62,994 nucleotides of DNA from an uncultured SAR92 cluster bacterium (GTDB lineage: Bacteria; Pseudomonadota; Gammaproteobacteria; Pseudomonadales; Porticoccaceae), in contig CABZOI010000011.1 in the NCBI GenBank assembly GCA_902527245.1, forward strand, positions 1 to 62,994, read 5' to 3'. Made by a program: the position numbers and the translations under genes. The notes below the pieces were generated by a model. That model was not told where the DNA came from. It worked only from the letters and a program-made list of their open reading frames with translations, and searched no databases. This document shows positions 36,038 to 45,542 of the stretch, one piece after another; position 1 is the stretch's first letter; each line of letters starts with the position of its first letter.

Positions 36038-37961
36038 GTCCAAATCCGAATTCGTATGATGGTTCATTAGTATCGTCAGGCAAATCTTCTTTCTGCATTC
36101 TTACCTCGTCCATAGAACTTGGAATCTCAAAAGGTAATTTCGCCACTGGAACAGAATCTCCAAACAAGACTCTGAAAATTGCTTCATCTGAGACACCAAA
36201 TGAACCGATCAGCACATCTGAAAATTTATCTATTTGGGATAAAATTGCTGGTCTATTCAAATTAACAATTATAATTAAAGCAGCTCGCTCACTATAATTT
36301 GACACTTTTGATATAACTTTTGGACTAAAATTTAGGTCTGAACTTGGTATTACTGTCGATAATAGTTTATCAATTATTTTATTTGAACCAGGATCCTGAG
36401 TTCCATTAGCAACGACAGGGAGATTTAAAATTATAAAATCAGCATTATCTGGCTTTGTAACAACTTCTCCATAATTAATTCCTATCTCGTTACTCAAACC
36501 ATCCAGAAAAATTTTTGATCTCCTTCCAATTGGCAAAACTGATTTTCCTTTGTCGCCATTTTTCAACAAAACAAGAGATTTTTGCTGTGCTTTCAATCCG
36601 ATTACCCTATGTTTCTCGTTACTTACAATGGAATTGATCTGTGATTCATCAACAAAGGGTTGCTCAAATAACCCCAGATCAAATTTATTTTGCAAAAGTC
36701 TCCTAACAGAAATATCTATTCTTTCCTCTGAAATCTCACCTTCATTAACGAGATCTATAATTTTCTTAACATCACTTTCCCCACCAAACTGGTCAACACC
36801 AGCAAGTAAACTTTTTTTAAACCTATCCTCTTCAGATAAGTGTTCAACGCCCCATGGTCTTCCTGAAATAATTCCCCAGTCTGAGCAAACCACACCATCA
36901 AAATTAAGTTGATCACGCAAAATATCGGTTATTATTTGTCGATTAAATCCCATAGCCACGTCCTCAGACGTCTGACCTTTGGGTATTGCATAATATGGCA
37001 TGATTGCGCGCAGCCCCTCATTTATCACTTTTTTAAATGGGAATAGATGATATTCAAAATTCCCTCCTGGATAGACTTGATTTTTACCACTCGGCAAGTG
37101 AGCATCCAGACCAAACTCTTGGGGACCACCACCCGGAAAATGTTTCACCATAGTAATAACACTATTTGAAGATATTTTGGTTCCCTGAAAGCCTCTCATA
37201 TATGCCGCAGTCATTTCTGATGAAATTTTTGAATCTGATCCAAAAGTTCCGAAGTTTCTTGCCCATCTTGGATCAGTTGCTAAATCTGCCATCGGATGAA
37301 GAGCCGTGTGAATACCGACGGATCGATATTCTGTAGCCGCAATCTGACCGAATTTTTCTACTAAGCTAGTATCCCGAGTTGCTGCAAGACCGAGTTGAGA
37401 TGGCCACTTAGAAAATCCGTCAATATCAAAAGCTGCAACACCTCCACCTTTAACTTCATGAAGAGGATCTGAACTTATTGAAAGTGGAATTCCAAGTCTC
37501 GATCGAGAGGCAATACGTTGAAGATAATTTAATTTTTTTCCAAGTTCCAGCGGCGTTGGTGATCCATAAAAGTTGAAATGAGTAATGTGCTTTTTAAGAA
37601 TTTGTGTCTCATCTAATGACTCCAAACCCATCGTCATCTGAAAAAGTTTAAGTTCAAGATTTGGCTTAATGCTCAAGGCGGGATGCATCATTTGACCAAC
37701 TTTTTCAGAAATGGTCATCTGAGCTAGTAGATCCTCCACACGCATTGATGTTGAATTCCTTGAATCTTCGTAAACGTCCAAGCGCCCATTCCTATTTAAA
37801 TCTCTATAAAAATAGTTTTCATATTCCAAAATAACTGGATCTTCGAATTTTAAGAAAAAAAGACTTAAGCGCTCTATCGGACGAAATAACAAGAACGTAA
37901 TAAGGACTAAAAGCGTTATAAATATTGTTTTAGCAAAAATGCTTTTTGGCAAACTGAACAA
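36027..37961 (-). CDS. Glycoside hydrolase family 3 protein with EF-hand-like loop
   Basis: A 644-residue GH3 enzyme with an N-terminal membrane anchor (IFITLLVLITFLLFR) facing the periplasm or surface. Residues 54-65 form a perfect EF-hand-type loop, with Asp54, Asn56, Asn58, Gly59, Asp62 and Glu65. The TIM-barrel domain shows MTISEKVGQM, LHPMADLATDPRWARNFGTF, MVKHFPGGGP and FDGVVCSDWGI, whose Asp is the nucleophile. The C-terminal sandwich ends EPSYEFGFGLTY. A calcium-loop GH3 subgroup of beta-glucosidase-like enzymes is known. It lies 97 bases from the divergent acylase gene and converges with the amidohydrolase gene. Confidence 0.9.
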   Translation of the reverse strand: MFSLPKSIFAKTIFITLLVLITFLLFRPIERLSLFFLKFEDPVILEYENYFYRDLNRNGRLDVYEDSRNSTSMRVEDLLAQMTISEKVGQMMHPALSIKPNLELKLFQMTMGLESLDETQILKKHITHFNFYGSPTPLELGKKLNYLQRIASRSRLGIPLSISSDPLHEVKGGGVAAFDIDGFSKWPSQLGLAATRDTSLVEKFGQIAATEYRSVGIHTALHPMADLATDPRWARNFGTFGSDSKISSEMTAAYMRGFQGTKISSNSVITMVKHFPGGGPQEFGLDAHLPSGKNQVYPGGNFEYHLFPFKKVINEGLRAIMPYYAIPKGQTSEDVAMGFNRQIITDILRDQLNFDGVVCSDWGIISGRPWGVEHLSEEDRFKKSLLAGVDQFGGESDVKKIIDLVNEGEISEERIDISVRRLLQNKFDLGLFEQPFVDESQINSIVSNEKHRVIGLKAQQKSLVLLKNGDKGKSVLPIGRRSKIFLDGLSNEIGINYGEVVTKPDNADFIILNLPVVANGTQDPGSNKIIDKLLSTVIPSSDLNFSPKVISKVSNYSERAALIIIVNLNRPAILSQIDKFSDVLIGSFGVSDEAIFRVLFGDSVPVAKLPFEIPSSMDEVRMQKEDLPDDTNEPSYEFGFGLTY

Positions 37962-38058
37962 ACTAACTAATCTCCAAAAAAAATGTTATCTTGGTTTTCA
38001 TTGGAGCATTATATTGAATCATAACTATGAGATGTAAAAACAGGCTGGAAATTTAAAA

Positions 38059-40212
38059 ATGAAAATAAAACACCTGGTACTTTTTTCGCTAATACTTCTT
38101 ATCAGTGGTTGTGTGATACAAGAAAACTCCATATTAAAGTGGGAAGAAGTTAAATCCTATGACGTCGTTATAGAGCGCGATTATCTCGGTGTTCCTCATA
38201 TCATCGGAAAAACCGATGAAGATGCCGCTTTCGGATTTGCGTACGCTCAAGCAGAGGATAATTGGAAGCTTATACATGACAGCATTCCTTTTTATCGCGG
38301 AACCAGCGCTTCAATTAACGGGATTGAAGGCGCTACAACAGATTATCTTATTCACTGGCTTGAAATCTGGGAAACGATTGAAAGTTTATATGAATCAGAG
38401 CTAAGTGATGAAACAAAATCTTACTTAGATGCGTTTGTTGATGGATTAAATTTTTATGCCATGAAACATCCAGAAGTGACAAATGAAGATCTATTCCCAA
38501 TTACGCCTCAAGATATTGTTGCAGGTTATATGGTGAGGCACCTACTTTTTTATGGTTTTGAAAGTTATGTTAGTGAACTATTTGAAGAAAAGCGGGCGAG
38601 ACCAATCAGCGAAAGTCCACCTCATAAAGAGTTGAGTGAGAATTTAGAAACTAGTGGTGTAATTATTGATAATCTTCCAGTAGGATCGAATGCAATTGCT
38701 GTAAATGCTCCCTTTACATCAGACGATGCAACCAGACTTGCGATCAATTCTCATCAACCAACCACAGGACCTGTAGCTTGGTATGAAGCGCATATTCAAT
38801 CTGAAGAAGGCTTAAACATTATGGGCGGACTCTTCCCAAGTAGCCCAACAATCGGAGTTGGTTTTAATGAAAATTTAGCTTGGGGTGCAACAGTTAATAA
38901 ACCAGACTTAGTAGATATCTTTGCGTTAACTACAAATGCAAAAGAACCAGATAAATATCTATTAGATGGAAGGTGGCACTCATTCCGAGAAAAAACAATC
39001 AAATTAAAAGTTAAGTTATTTGGTTTTTTACCATGGCAAGTAAAAAGAAAGGCATTGTATACAGAGCATGGTCCCGCCATTGAAACACCTCATGGCATTT
39101 ACGCGATCAGATACGCGGGCATGGGAGAAGTAAAACAGATTGAACAGTGGCTCGCAATGAACAAAGCAACAAATTTTGAGGAATGGTTAGCAGCATTAGC
39201 GCAACATACCTTTGCAAGCTTCAACTTTGTTTATTCAGATAAAGATGGGAATATTGCCTTCATACACAACTCAATGACTCCAGTCAGAATCCCTGGTTAT
39301 AACTGGCACAATTACTTACCTGGTGATAAAAGCTCTCTTATTTGGGATAGCTATATAAGCTTTGAAAAGCTACCCATGGTAATCAATCCTTCCTCTGGAT
39401 ACTTAATAAGCGCAAATCAATCCCCCTTCTTTGTGACCTCTGATAAAGATAATCCAGATAGAAAAAACTACTCTAATGAAGACGGATTTCCTACGAGAAT
39501 GACAAACAGAGCCGTCCGAGGTCTTGAGCTCCTATCAGAGCTCGACAAAATTGATGAACAAACATTTAGTGATATAAAGCATGATAAAAAATATAGCAAA
39601 AATTCTCGGGCTTATAAGTATCTCGAAAAAGCAATGCTTGCGGATTTAGGAGATTTGAACACACAGAAACATGAAATTTATGCGAACGCCCAAACTATTC
39701 TAAAAAAATGGGACTTGTCGACTGAAAAAAATAACCGCGGCGCGGCGCTCGGCACTTGTATCATTGGAGCCGAATGGTTAGCTGAGCAACAGGGCGAGAA
39801 TCCTCCTGACCCATCTGGAGAATTGAGGAGATGTACTGATCTTCTTTTGGATAAGATTGGTCGGATAGATCCTAAATGGGGTGAGGTAAATCGACATATT
39901 AGAGGAGAAATTAATGTTGCCCTCGGGGGTGGGCCGGACACTTTAAGGGCAATTTATGGACTAGGACTTGAAGAAAAAGGTTACCTCACCAATATAGCGG
40001 GCGATGGACTCTATTATTTAGTCTCATGGGATAAAGACAAAAAACAAAACGTTTTGGGCATACATCAATTTGGCTCTGCTACATTAGACGAGAACTCGCC
40101 TCACTATGCAGATCAAGCATTAGATTTTGCTAATGAAATACTTCACGACCCTCTATTTGATGCAAATAAACGCCAACAGAAATTGGATCGCAGATATCGG
40201 CCTGGTCAATAA
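38059..40212 (+). CDS. Penicillin acylase family lipoprotein (Ntn hydrolase; acyl-homoserine-lactone acylase-like)
   Basis: A 717-residue Ntn hydrolase with signal and lipobox (LILLISGC; lipidated Cys18). The alpha part begins VVIERDYLGVPHIIGKTDEDAAFGFAYAQAEDN, a family signature. The maturation site is Gly209-Ser210 (PVGSNAIAV), making Ser210 the N-terminal nucleophile of the beta chain. Further landmarks are INSHQPTTGPVAWYEAHI, SPTIGVGFNENLAWGATV and NIAFIHNSMTPVRIPGY. Members cleave amides of fatty or aromatic acids, including AHLs; which one is not readable. Convergent with DUF1800; the two stop codons abut. Confidence 0.9.
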   Translation: MKIKHLVLFSLILLISGCVIQENSILKWEEVKSYDVVIERDYLGVPHIIGKTDEDAAFGFAYAQAEDNWKLIHDSIPFYRGTSASINGIEGATTDYLIHWLEIWETIESLYESELSDETKSYLDAFVDGLNFYAMKHPEVTNEDLFPITPQDIVAGYMVRHLLFYGFESYVSELFEEKRARPISESPPHKELSENLETSGVIIDNLPVGSNAIAVNAPFTSDDATRLAINSHQPTTGPVAWYEAHIQSEEGLNIMGGLFPSSPTIGVGFNENLAWGATVNKPDLVDIFALTTNAKEPDKYLLDGRWHSFREKTIKLKVKLFGFLPWQVKRKALYTEHGPAIETPHGIYAIRYAGMGEVKQIEQWLAMNKATNFEEWLAALAQHTFASFNFVYSDKDGNIAFIHNSMTPVRIPGYNWHNYLPGDKSSLIWDSYISFEKLPMVINPSSGYLISANQSPFFVTSDKDNPDRKNYSNEDGFPTRMTNRAVRGLELLSELDKIDEQTFSDIKHDKKYSKNSRAYKYLEKAMLADLGDLNTQKHEIYANAQTILKKWDLSTEKNNRGAALGTCIIGAEWLAEQQGENPPDPSGELRRCTDLLLDKIGRIDPKWGEVNRHIRGEINVALGGGPDTLRAIYGLGLEEKGYLTNIAGDGLYYLVSWDKDKKQNVLGIHQFGSATLDENSPHYADQALDFANEILHDPLFDANKRQQKLDRRYRPGQ

Positions 40213-42882
40213 TTATTGTTGGATTTGGAATTCAGGTGCTAAAGCCGCTCCATAAATTAATAATTTATCACGATCACAAATAGGCTCTGAAACACAACTT
40301 GCACTTTCCACCTGCTCAATTAGCTCCGAGCGTGTCCCTGCGTTAGAGGTTCTTTTTAACTTGCCGCTGTTGAGATAAAAATCAACAAAGTCTACTAACG
40401 CCTCTGCTTTCTCTTGAGTATCTCCTATTGTGTTATCCCATAGCTCGACTAAATTAGAGGTATTAATTCGAACTCGTGCTTCTTCACTTGAGAATGGATT
40501 TCGTCGGAAATTGACAAATCCATTATGAAGAAGCTGATCATATTGATTAAACATTGAATAAATCTGACTTTCTGTTATCAAAGTTAACTCCGGAGCCACG
40601 AGACCTTCACTCGCTAACTTGCCAGATGGAGAGTAGTCTGGTGAAAAGAAATTAAAAACTGATGGCGCTGCTTGAGCCTCTTGTCCAATGTTTTGTCCTA
40701 CCGCTCCGATCTTTATAAAAGTTGCATCTGGAGCAAAATGATCGGCGTTCGCATAGTCAGTTTCTATGAGACCCATATCAGCATCCCCTTCACCGAGTGC
40801 TATTTTTGAGCTCGCATTAAAGAGTCTGAATACTGCTGTTAATTGAAGGATTGGTTCTTTAAATTTCCCAAAGGTATTAGAAGAGACCACTGATGGAGAT
40901 CGTGCCTCAGGATCTAGCAAAATAGCTTTGATAACTTGTATTAAATCACCATCTTGGCCAAAAGCTTCACTTACCTTTTCGATATAAGCATTACTTGGAT
41001 TTGAAGTCACAAATCTTTGAATTAAGCGACGTGCTATGAAAGGTGCCGTTGTATTATGTTCAACTAAAGCTTCAATGACTGTATTGAGCTCAGCCATGGC
41101 TTGATCAACACTGATATCTGCGCTTTCAGGAATCACTACTTGATCACCATTATCCACAAATAAAAATTTTTCATCGAAATCATGATAATTTGGAAAGAAT
41201 TTCATTGGCTGAGTCCAGCAGTAATGAAGAGAACCGGTAGGACCACAATAAGAGCGATTAAAATTAGTGTTTTCGTACACGGAGTTTCCAGTACCATCGG
41301 CAGCATAACTCAAGCCAAGTCCAGTAAAGACTCTTGCTAAATTGCGAATAGTTTCGTTATCGTAAGTTGGAAGAGGCAGATTGTCATCACCGAGTACTAC
41401 CGAGCCATCTTTATTTCTGTGCACCAAACCGAAAGTAAAGAGTTGCATCACTTCTCGAGCGTAATTCTCATCTGGGAAAGTACCTGCCTCTTCATCTGCT
41501 TTTTTATTTATCAGATGACTTAAATATACACCCATCATAGGATGTAAAGTGACATCTTTAAGCAAGGCTTTGTAAGAACCGAACGCTTCATTAGCAAGAG
41601 TATCCCAGTATGAACCCAAGCCTTGTGGCCTATTCCGAATCATGGAGTTCTCGGTGCTGATTACTAAGATTTCACTCAGAGCAAAAGTCATCCTCTGTCT
41701 AAGTTGATCATTGGCATAAACAGCAATGGGCCAAAAGCTCTCTCTTTTTAACGAATTCTGGCTGTACTCAGAAAAAACAGAGTACATATGGTTATCGAGG
41801 TCCTGCATACTTGTTCTCGGAGTTGATATCTGTTGATCTATCCATAACTCATAGACTTGCATGCGGTTAGTACCATCCTGATCTATCAAATTGCGTAACT
41901 GCTCATAATCTCTTGGCGTCGCACCAAAAGTGGCCTGATTCAGAAAACGAACTATGTCATAGTCTACATCAGCTGCGGTAAGCTCCTCTTGAACGGGAGG
42001 CTCTGCAAATGCGTCAAACGATAGATGAGCATAAATTTCTCCACCAGGATTGTCTGCAGAGTGAACATTTACGTAGAATTCGCCATTAAATAAAGCATCT
42101 AACATTTGTTGCTTAGTTGTAAAAATGCCTCCAGGCTCCATGTCCCACTCATACTGACTTAACGAACCACTCGACTCTAGATCCTCATCTTTAATATCAT
42201 GTATTACAGTTCCCGATGGCCACAAATGGACATGTTGATCTATGCGTTGACTTCCTAAATTGTCATAAGTGTATGTGAGCACACCCTTCGAGTTATCACC
42301 TTGCAACAAAAAACTAAGCAAGCCAGACGCGCCTGTCTGCACGCCATCTTGCGGCCTGAATGTACCTAAAAATAATCTGCTATTTCCATACTCGTTCGAG
42401 GCATCATTTATCAAAATGCTACCACTGACTTGATCAGATAAAGTGTAACCAGTCCCCTCGATAATATTTATAACTAGTGTCTCTGGAACCTCTCTAATAT
42501 CGTCAGCAATAGGTCGAACAGTGATCTGTTTAGAATTTTCACCTTGCGCGAAATTAATTGACTCATTAAGAGCGACGTCATTCTCATCCATCAATTGATA
42601 ATCACTCGATGACGCAGAGCCCTCCTCAGGAATGGGGTTACCATCAAAAGAAAAGAACACCTCGATAGCCTCCATGTCACCGGTTCTGCTTACTAAAATC
42701 TCAGCTCTTGCACCAGACTTTTCATATGCCATTCCCTGATCAATTACTAAGGTCATTTCTGACGAGGCTACAGGCTCGGGAGGAGGCAAAGTTGGTTCGG
42801 GTTCAGGTGCACCGCCACCCCCACCACCACACGAAACGATCAGAGTTAAGAGAAAGAGACTAAATAGCTTAGAATAATGCAT
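40213..42882 (-). CDS. DUF1800 lipoprotein with Calx-beta-like and CHRD domains
   Basis: An 889-residue surface protein. It has a lipobox (LTLIVSC, lipidated Cys18) and a Gly run plus Pro/Glu-rich linker. About residues 40-155 form a Calx-beta-like sandwich (MTLVIDQGMAYEKSGARAEILVSRTG; DDIREVPETLVINIIEG). A CHRD domain follows at about 168-285 (LDALFNGEFYVNVHSADNPGGEIYAHL). The rest is DUF1800 (DIVRFLNQATFGATPRDYEQL; LDPEARS; FNFFSPDYSPSG). DUF1800 proteins occur next to DUF1501 proteins as pairs of unknown function. The downstream-strand neighbour at 42889 is that partner. Confidence 0.88.
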   Translation of the reverse strand: MHYSKLFSLFLLTLIVSCGGGGGGAPEPEPTLPPPEPVASSEMTLVIDQGMAYEKSGARAEILVSRTGDMEAIEVFFSFDGNPIPEEGSASSSDYQLMDENDVALNESINFAQGENSKQITVRPIADDIREVPETLVINIIEGTGYTLSDQVSGSILINDASNEYGNSRLFLGTFRPQDGVQTGASGLLSFLLQGDNSKGVLTYTYDNLGSQRIDQHVHLWPSGTVIHDIKDEDLESSGSLSQYEWDMEPGGIFTTKQQMLDALFNGEFYVNVHSADNPGGEIYAHLSFDAFAEPPVQEELTAADVDYDIVRFLNQATFGATPRDYEQLRNLIDQDGTNRMQVYELWIDQQISTPRTSMQDLDNHMYSVFSEYSQNSLKRESFWPIAVYANDQLRQRMTFALSEILVISTENSMIRNRPQGLGSYWDTLANEAFGSYKALLKDVTLHPMMGVYLSHLINKKADEEAGTFPDENYAREVMQLFTFGLVHRNKDGSVVLGDDNLPLPTYDNETIRNLARVFTGLGLSYAADGTGNSVYENTNFNRSYCGPTGSLHYCWTQPMKFFPNYHDFDEKFLFVDNGDQVVIPESADISVDQAMAELNTVIEALVEHNTTAPFIARRLIQRFVTSNPSNAYIEKVSEAFGQDGDLIQVIKAILLDPEARSPSVVSSNTFGKFKEPILQLTAVFRLFNASSKIALGEGDADMGLIETDYANADHFAPDATFIKIGAVGQNIGQEAQAAPSVFNFFSPDYSPSGKLASEGLVAPELTLITESQIYSMFNQYDQLLHNGFVNFRRNPFSSEEARVRINTSNLVELWDNTIGDTQEKAEALVDFVDFYLNSGKLKRTSNAGTRSELIEQVESASCVSEPICDRDKLLIYGAALAPEFQIQQ

Positions 42883-42888
42883 ATTCGG

Positions 42889-44364
42889 CTAACTCAACTT
42901 AATAAAATTAAGATTAGTTTGCTCATCAAAAGGACTATCAAAATTTTGAAGTGACGGAAATATAATATTCAAGTCACTTTGAGTCACGCCCATCCAATTA
43001 GCCACAATTGCAGAACATTGTGATGAGGAGTTTGTTGGAATAAATCGCCCACGACCGACATCCAAACTTCTACCTAATTCAAGATCAGGATGAGTTCCAA
43101 AAAACTTACCACCATCGATCATTTCTCCGAAAGCAAAGGCATGGCCACTCCATGCATGATCGCTACCACTTGTGCTTGGATCATTTCCATTAGGGGTAAG
43201 TGTTCTCGCGAATTCAGAACCAACATATGTTAAAACCTTATCATAATCATTTTGTTCAACAAGACAGTCACGAAATCCTTTTAATGCTGCATTTAACTCT
43301 CTCATTTGATTCCCATGATTGGGTAGCATATTCGCATGCTGATCAAAACCATTCATCTCAACAAAATAAATTGGCCGTTTATTAGATTCTTGAGATCGAC
43401 CTTTTATCATTTTAGCCACAGTCTTTAATCTATTTCCTATTACACTACCCGATTCAACACCTGCATTTGTAAAAATATCATCAAAATTAACCCCAGAATT
43501 TTCAGCGGTTGAAAACGCTGACTCAATTATCTCTTGGGCAACTGTCGCTGAATTAAAAACATCTGTATATTTCTGTGCCATCAAATGAGCAGAGTCGTCT
43601 ATTGTCGCCATGTAATTTGTGACCATTTGACTCCGAGCACCCTCAAAACGCTTTAATGGAACAATTCCCTCATTGCCCAGTGTGTATGGATTAATCTCTC
43701 CTTCTAGAGTAACTTGAAACGGATTCAAGCCAGCCAACGATATCAGCGGTGATATCAACGGATTGGTATTATATGACGTCAATAACTCGGCCAACCTCCC
43801 ACCCCATCCATAAGAATATCGACTAGTGGGTTCGCTTTGGAACTGTCGTTGCTGGTCAGAGTGTGAGAATAATTTTGGCGGCAAACTAACTGATTGAGTG
43901 GTGTTACCCATGTATTGGTCTCGAGTGACTGGTGCGACTAAATTACCGATATTACACATCACCGCCAATTCACCACTGTTAAACATATCAGCTAAATGTG
44001 TGCACTCAGGGTGTATACCAAAACTACTGGACTCCAAGTCTCCATATACATTTACAGGGGTTTGTATGTTCAATTCCAATAGGGACGCCTGACTCAAACC
44101 CAAAACTCCTCTGTTTGCCTCATAATTCGTTCTCAACGGACTGGAGCCGAGTGGAGCAAAAGTATTGTAAGAGTCATTACCACCGTTCAGAAAAACGAAT
44201 ACAAGAGCTTTATATCCCTCTGTACTCGCCATTGATTGGCTAGCTCTCATTAATCCTGCTACACCCAATGAGCTAGATACAATGGCCGATGCAACCGCAA
44301 AGCGAGAGGTTCCCCTTAAAAAGGAGCGTCTAGATAACAAATGTGTTCCGCAATCTTTTATCAT
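42889..44364 (-). CDS. DUF1501 secreted protein with Tat signal
   Basis: A 491-residue protein with twin-arginine signal SRRSFLRGTSRF (Arg12-Arg13) and a following hydrophobic stretch, so it is exported folded. The DUF1501 domain has FVFLNGGNDSYNTFAPLG, LAVMCNIGNLVAPVTRDQYM, FSHSDQQRQFQSE, MNGFDQHANM, and SDHAWSGHAFAFGEMIDGGKFFGT. The fold belongs to the alkaline phosphatase/sulfatase-like group and keeps His/Asp clusters that could bind metal, but no reaction is established. It lies 6 bases upstream of DUF1800, so the two are one operon. Confidence 0.9.
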   Translation of the reverse strand: MIKDCGTHLLSRRSFLRGTSRFAVASAIVSSSLGVAGLMRASQSMASTEGYKALVFVFLNGGNDSYNTFAPLGSSPLRTNYEANRGVLGLSQASLLELNIQTPVNVYGDLESSSFGIHPECTHLADMFNSGELAVMCNIGNLVAPVTRDQYMGNTTQSVSLPPKLFSHSDQQRQFQSEPTSRYSYGWGGRLAELLTSYNTNPLISPLISLAGLNPFQVTLEGEINPYTLGNEGIVPLKRFEGARSQMVTNYMATIDDSAHLMAQKYTDVFNSATVAQEIIESAFSTAENSGVNFDDIFTNAGVESGSVIGNRLKTVAKMIKGRSQESNKRPIYFVEMNGFDQHANMLPNHGNQMRELNAALKGFRDCLVEQNDYDKVLTYVGSEFARTLTPNGNDPSTSGSDHAWSGHAFAFGEMIDGGKFFGTHPDLELGRSLDVGRGRFIPTNSSSQCSAIVANWMGVTQSDLNIIFPSLQNFDSPFDEQTNLNFIKLS

Positions 44365-44536
44365 TTAGTTATTTTAGCCTTTTGCTCAAAGAATTGTATA
44401 TTAAATAAACGTGAGACCAATGCATAGGTAGACAAAATCTAATTCTTAGTCCTATTGTTCTTATCAACAATTAAACTTGATACCATAACCGTCAATAAAA
44501 GAATCTTTGTTCCGTTAAGATGGGGTAAAAACCAAG

Positions 44537-45358
44537 ATGTCCATTCAATGGTATCCAGGACATATGCGAAAAGCGACTCGAGAGATGACAAAAATTTTGT
44601 CTTCGGTAGATGTCATTCTGGAGGTTTTAGATGCTCGGGCACCAATAAGCACTTCGAATCCAGTAATTCAAGAAATTACTCAAGGTAAGCCAATCATCAC
44701 GCTTTTAAATAAAAGTGATTTAAGCGATCCAAGTTACAACGATCAGTGGATTGATTATTTAAAACAAGATAAACAAAAACAAACTTTGTTAATAAACGCA
44801 ATGACAAACGAGTCATGTAAAAAAATAATTGATTTGATTTCAGCTTTAACCAGAAAAAAAACGGGTAAGAATACACTCGTAATGGTACTGGGCATACCGA
44901 ATGTAGGCAAATCAAGCATCATAAACATGTTAGCAGGCAGGAAAATAACAAAAACAGGAAACGAGCCAGCTATCACTAAAGGTCAACAGAAAATAAACCT
45001 TCGGAATAGCATTATGCTTTTAGACACCCCGGGGGTATTATGGCCAAAAATAGAAGATCCTGAACATGGCCTAAAACTCGCTGCTATTGGTTCAATTCGA
45101 AATACCGCGGTGGCATACGATCAAATCGCTCCATATATTATCAAAAGTCTTCTTCAAAAATATCCTGATACCATAAAAAACAGGTATAAGATAAATGTCT
45201 CGAGTTCAGATGAATATGAAGTTTTGGAAATCCTGGCTAAAAAGCGCGGTTGTATATCAAGAGGAGGTGTTCCCGATTTCAATAAAATATCCGAGATCAT
45301 CGTTGATGAATTTCGGCGAAGTTTAATTGGAAGAATAAGTCTCGATATACCAAAATGA
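44537..45358 (+). CDS. Circularly permuted GTPase, YlqF/RbgA family
   Basis: A 273-residue ribosome-assembly GTPase with permuted motif order: G4 (LNKSDLS, about residue 57) before G1 (GIPNVGKSS, about residue 118) and G3 (DTPGVLWPK, about residue 160). The N-terminus MSIQWYPGHMRKATREM is diagnostic. The C-terminal helical domain (EILAKKRGCISRGGVPDFNKIS) binds the large subunit in homologues that mature 50S particles. A 172-base gap separates it from the DUF1501 gene. ATG at 44537 fits the family start. Confidence 0.95.
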   Translation: MSIQWYPGHMRKATREMTKILSSVDVILEVLDARAPISTSNPVIQEITQGKPIITLLNKSDLSDPSYNDQWIDYLKQDKQKQTLLINAMTNESCKKIIDLISALTRKKTGKNTLVMVLGIPNVGKSSIINMLAGRKITKTGNEPAITKGQQKINLRNSIMLLDTPGVLWPKIEDPEHGLKLAAIGSIRNTAVAYDQIAPYIIKSLLQKYPDTIKNRYKINVSSSDEYEVLEILAKKRGCISRGGVPDFNKISEIIVDEFRRSLIGRISLDIPK

Positions 45359-45542
45359 CCTTAAAATCGTTGGCTTTAGTGGGATATTTGTTAATAAAAA
45401 AGTATATATTCCTAACCATACTTTTTGTGGATTTAGATGAAATAATCGACAGATTTTCATAGATTTCATTTCAAAATCAGTGTTTTTATACTTCTAAATA
45501 GAAAATATAAACTGTAAATTGCCGGCTTTTAAGGTACTCCAA
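45359..45542. other. Intergenic region with AT-rich inverted repeat
   Basis: 184 bases between the GTPase and MFS genes. AAAAAGTAT at 45397-45405 and ATACTTTTT at 45418-45426 are perfect 9-bp inverted arms around a 12-base loop. The stem is weak (one G-C pair) but is flanked by an A run and T run, so it could act as a poor terminator of the GTPase gene or as a protein site. The following 115 bases are AT-rich and likely hold the MFS promoter. No gene seen. Confidence 0.4.
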
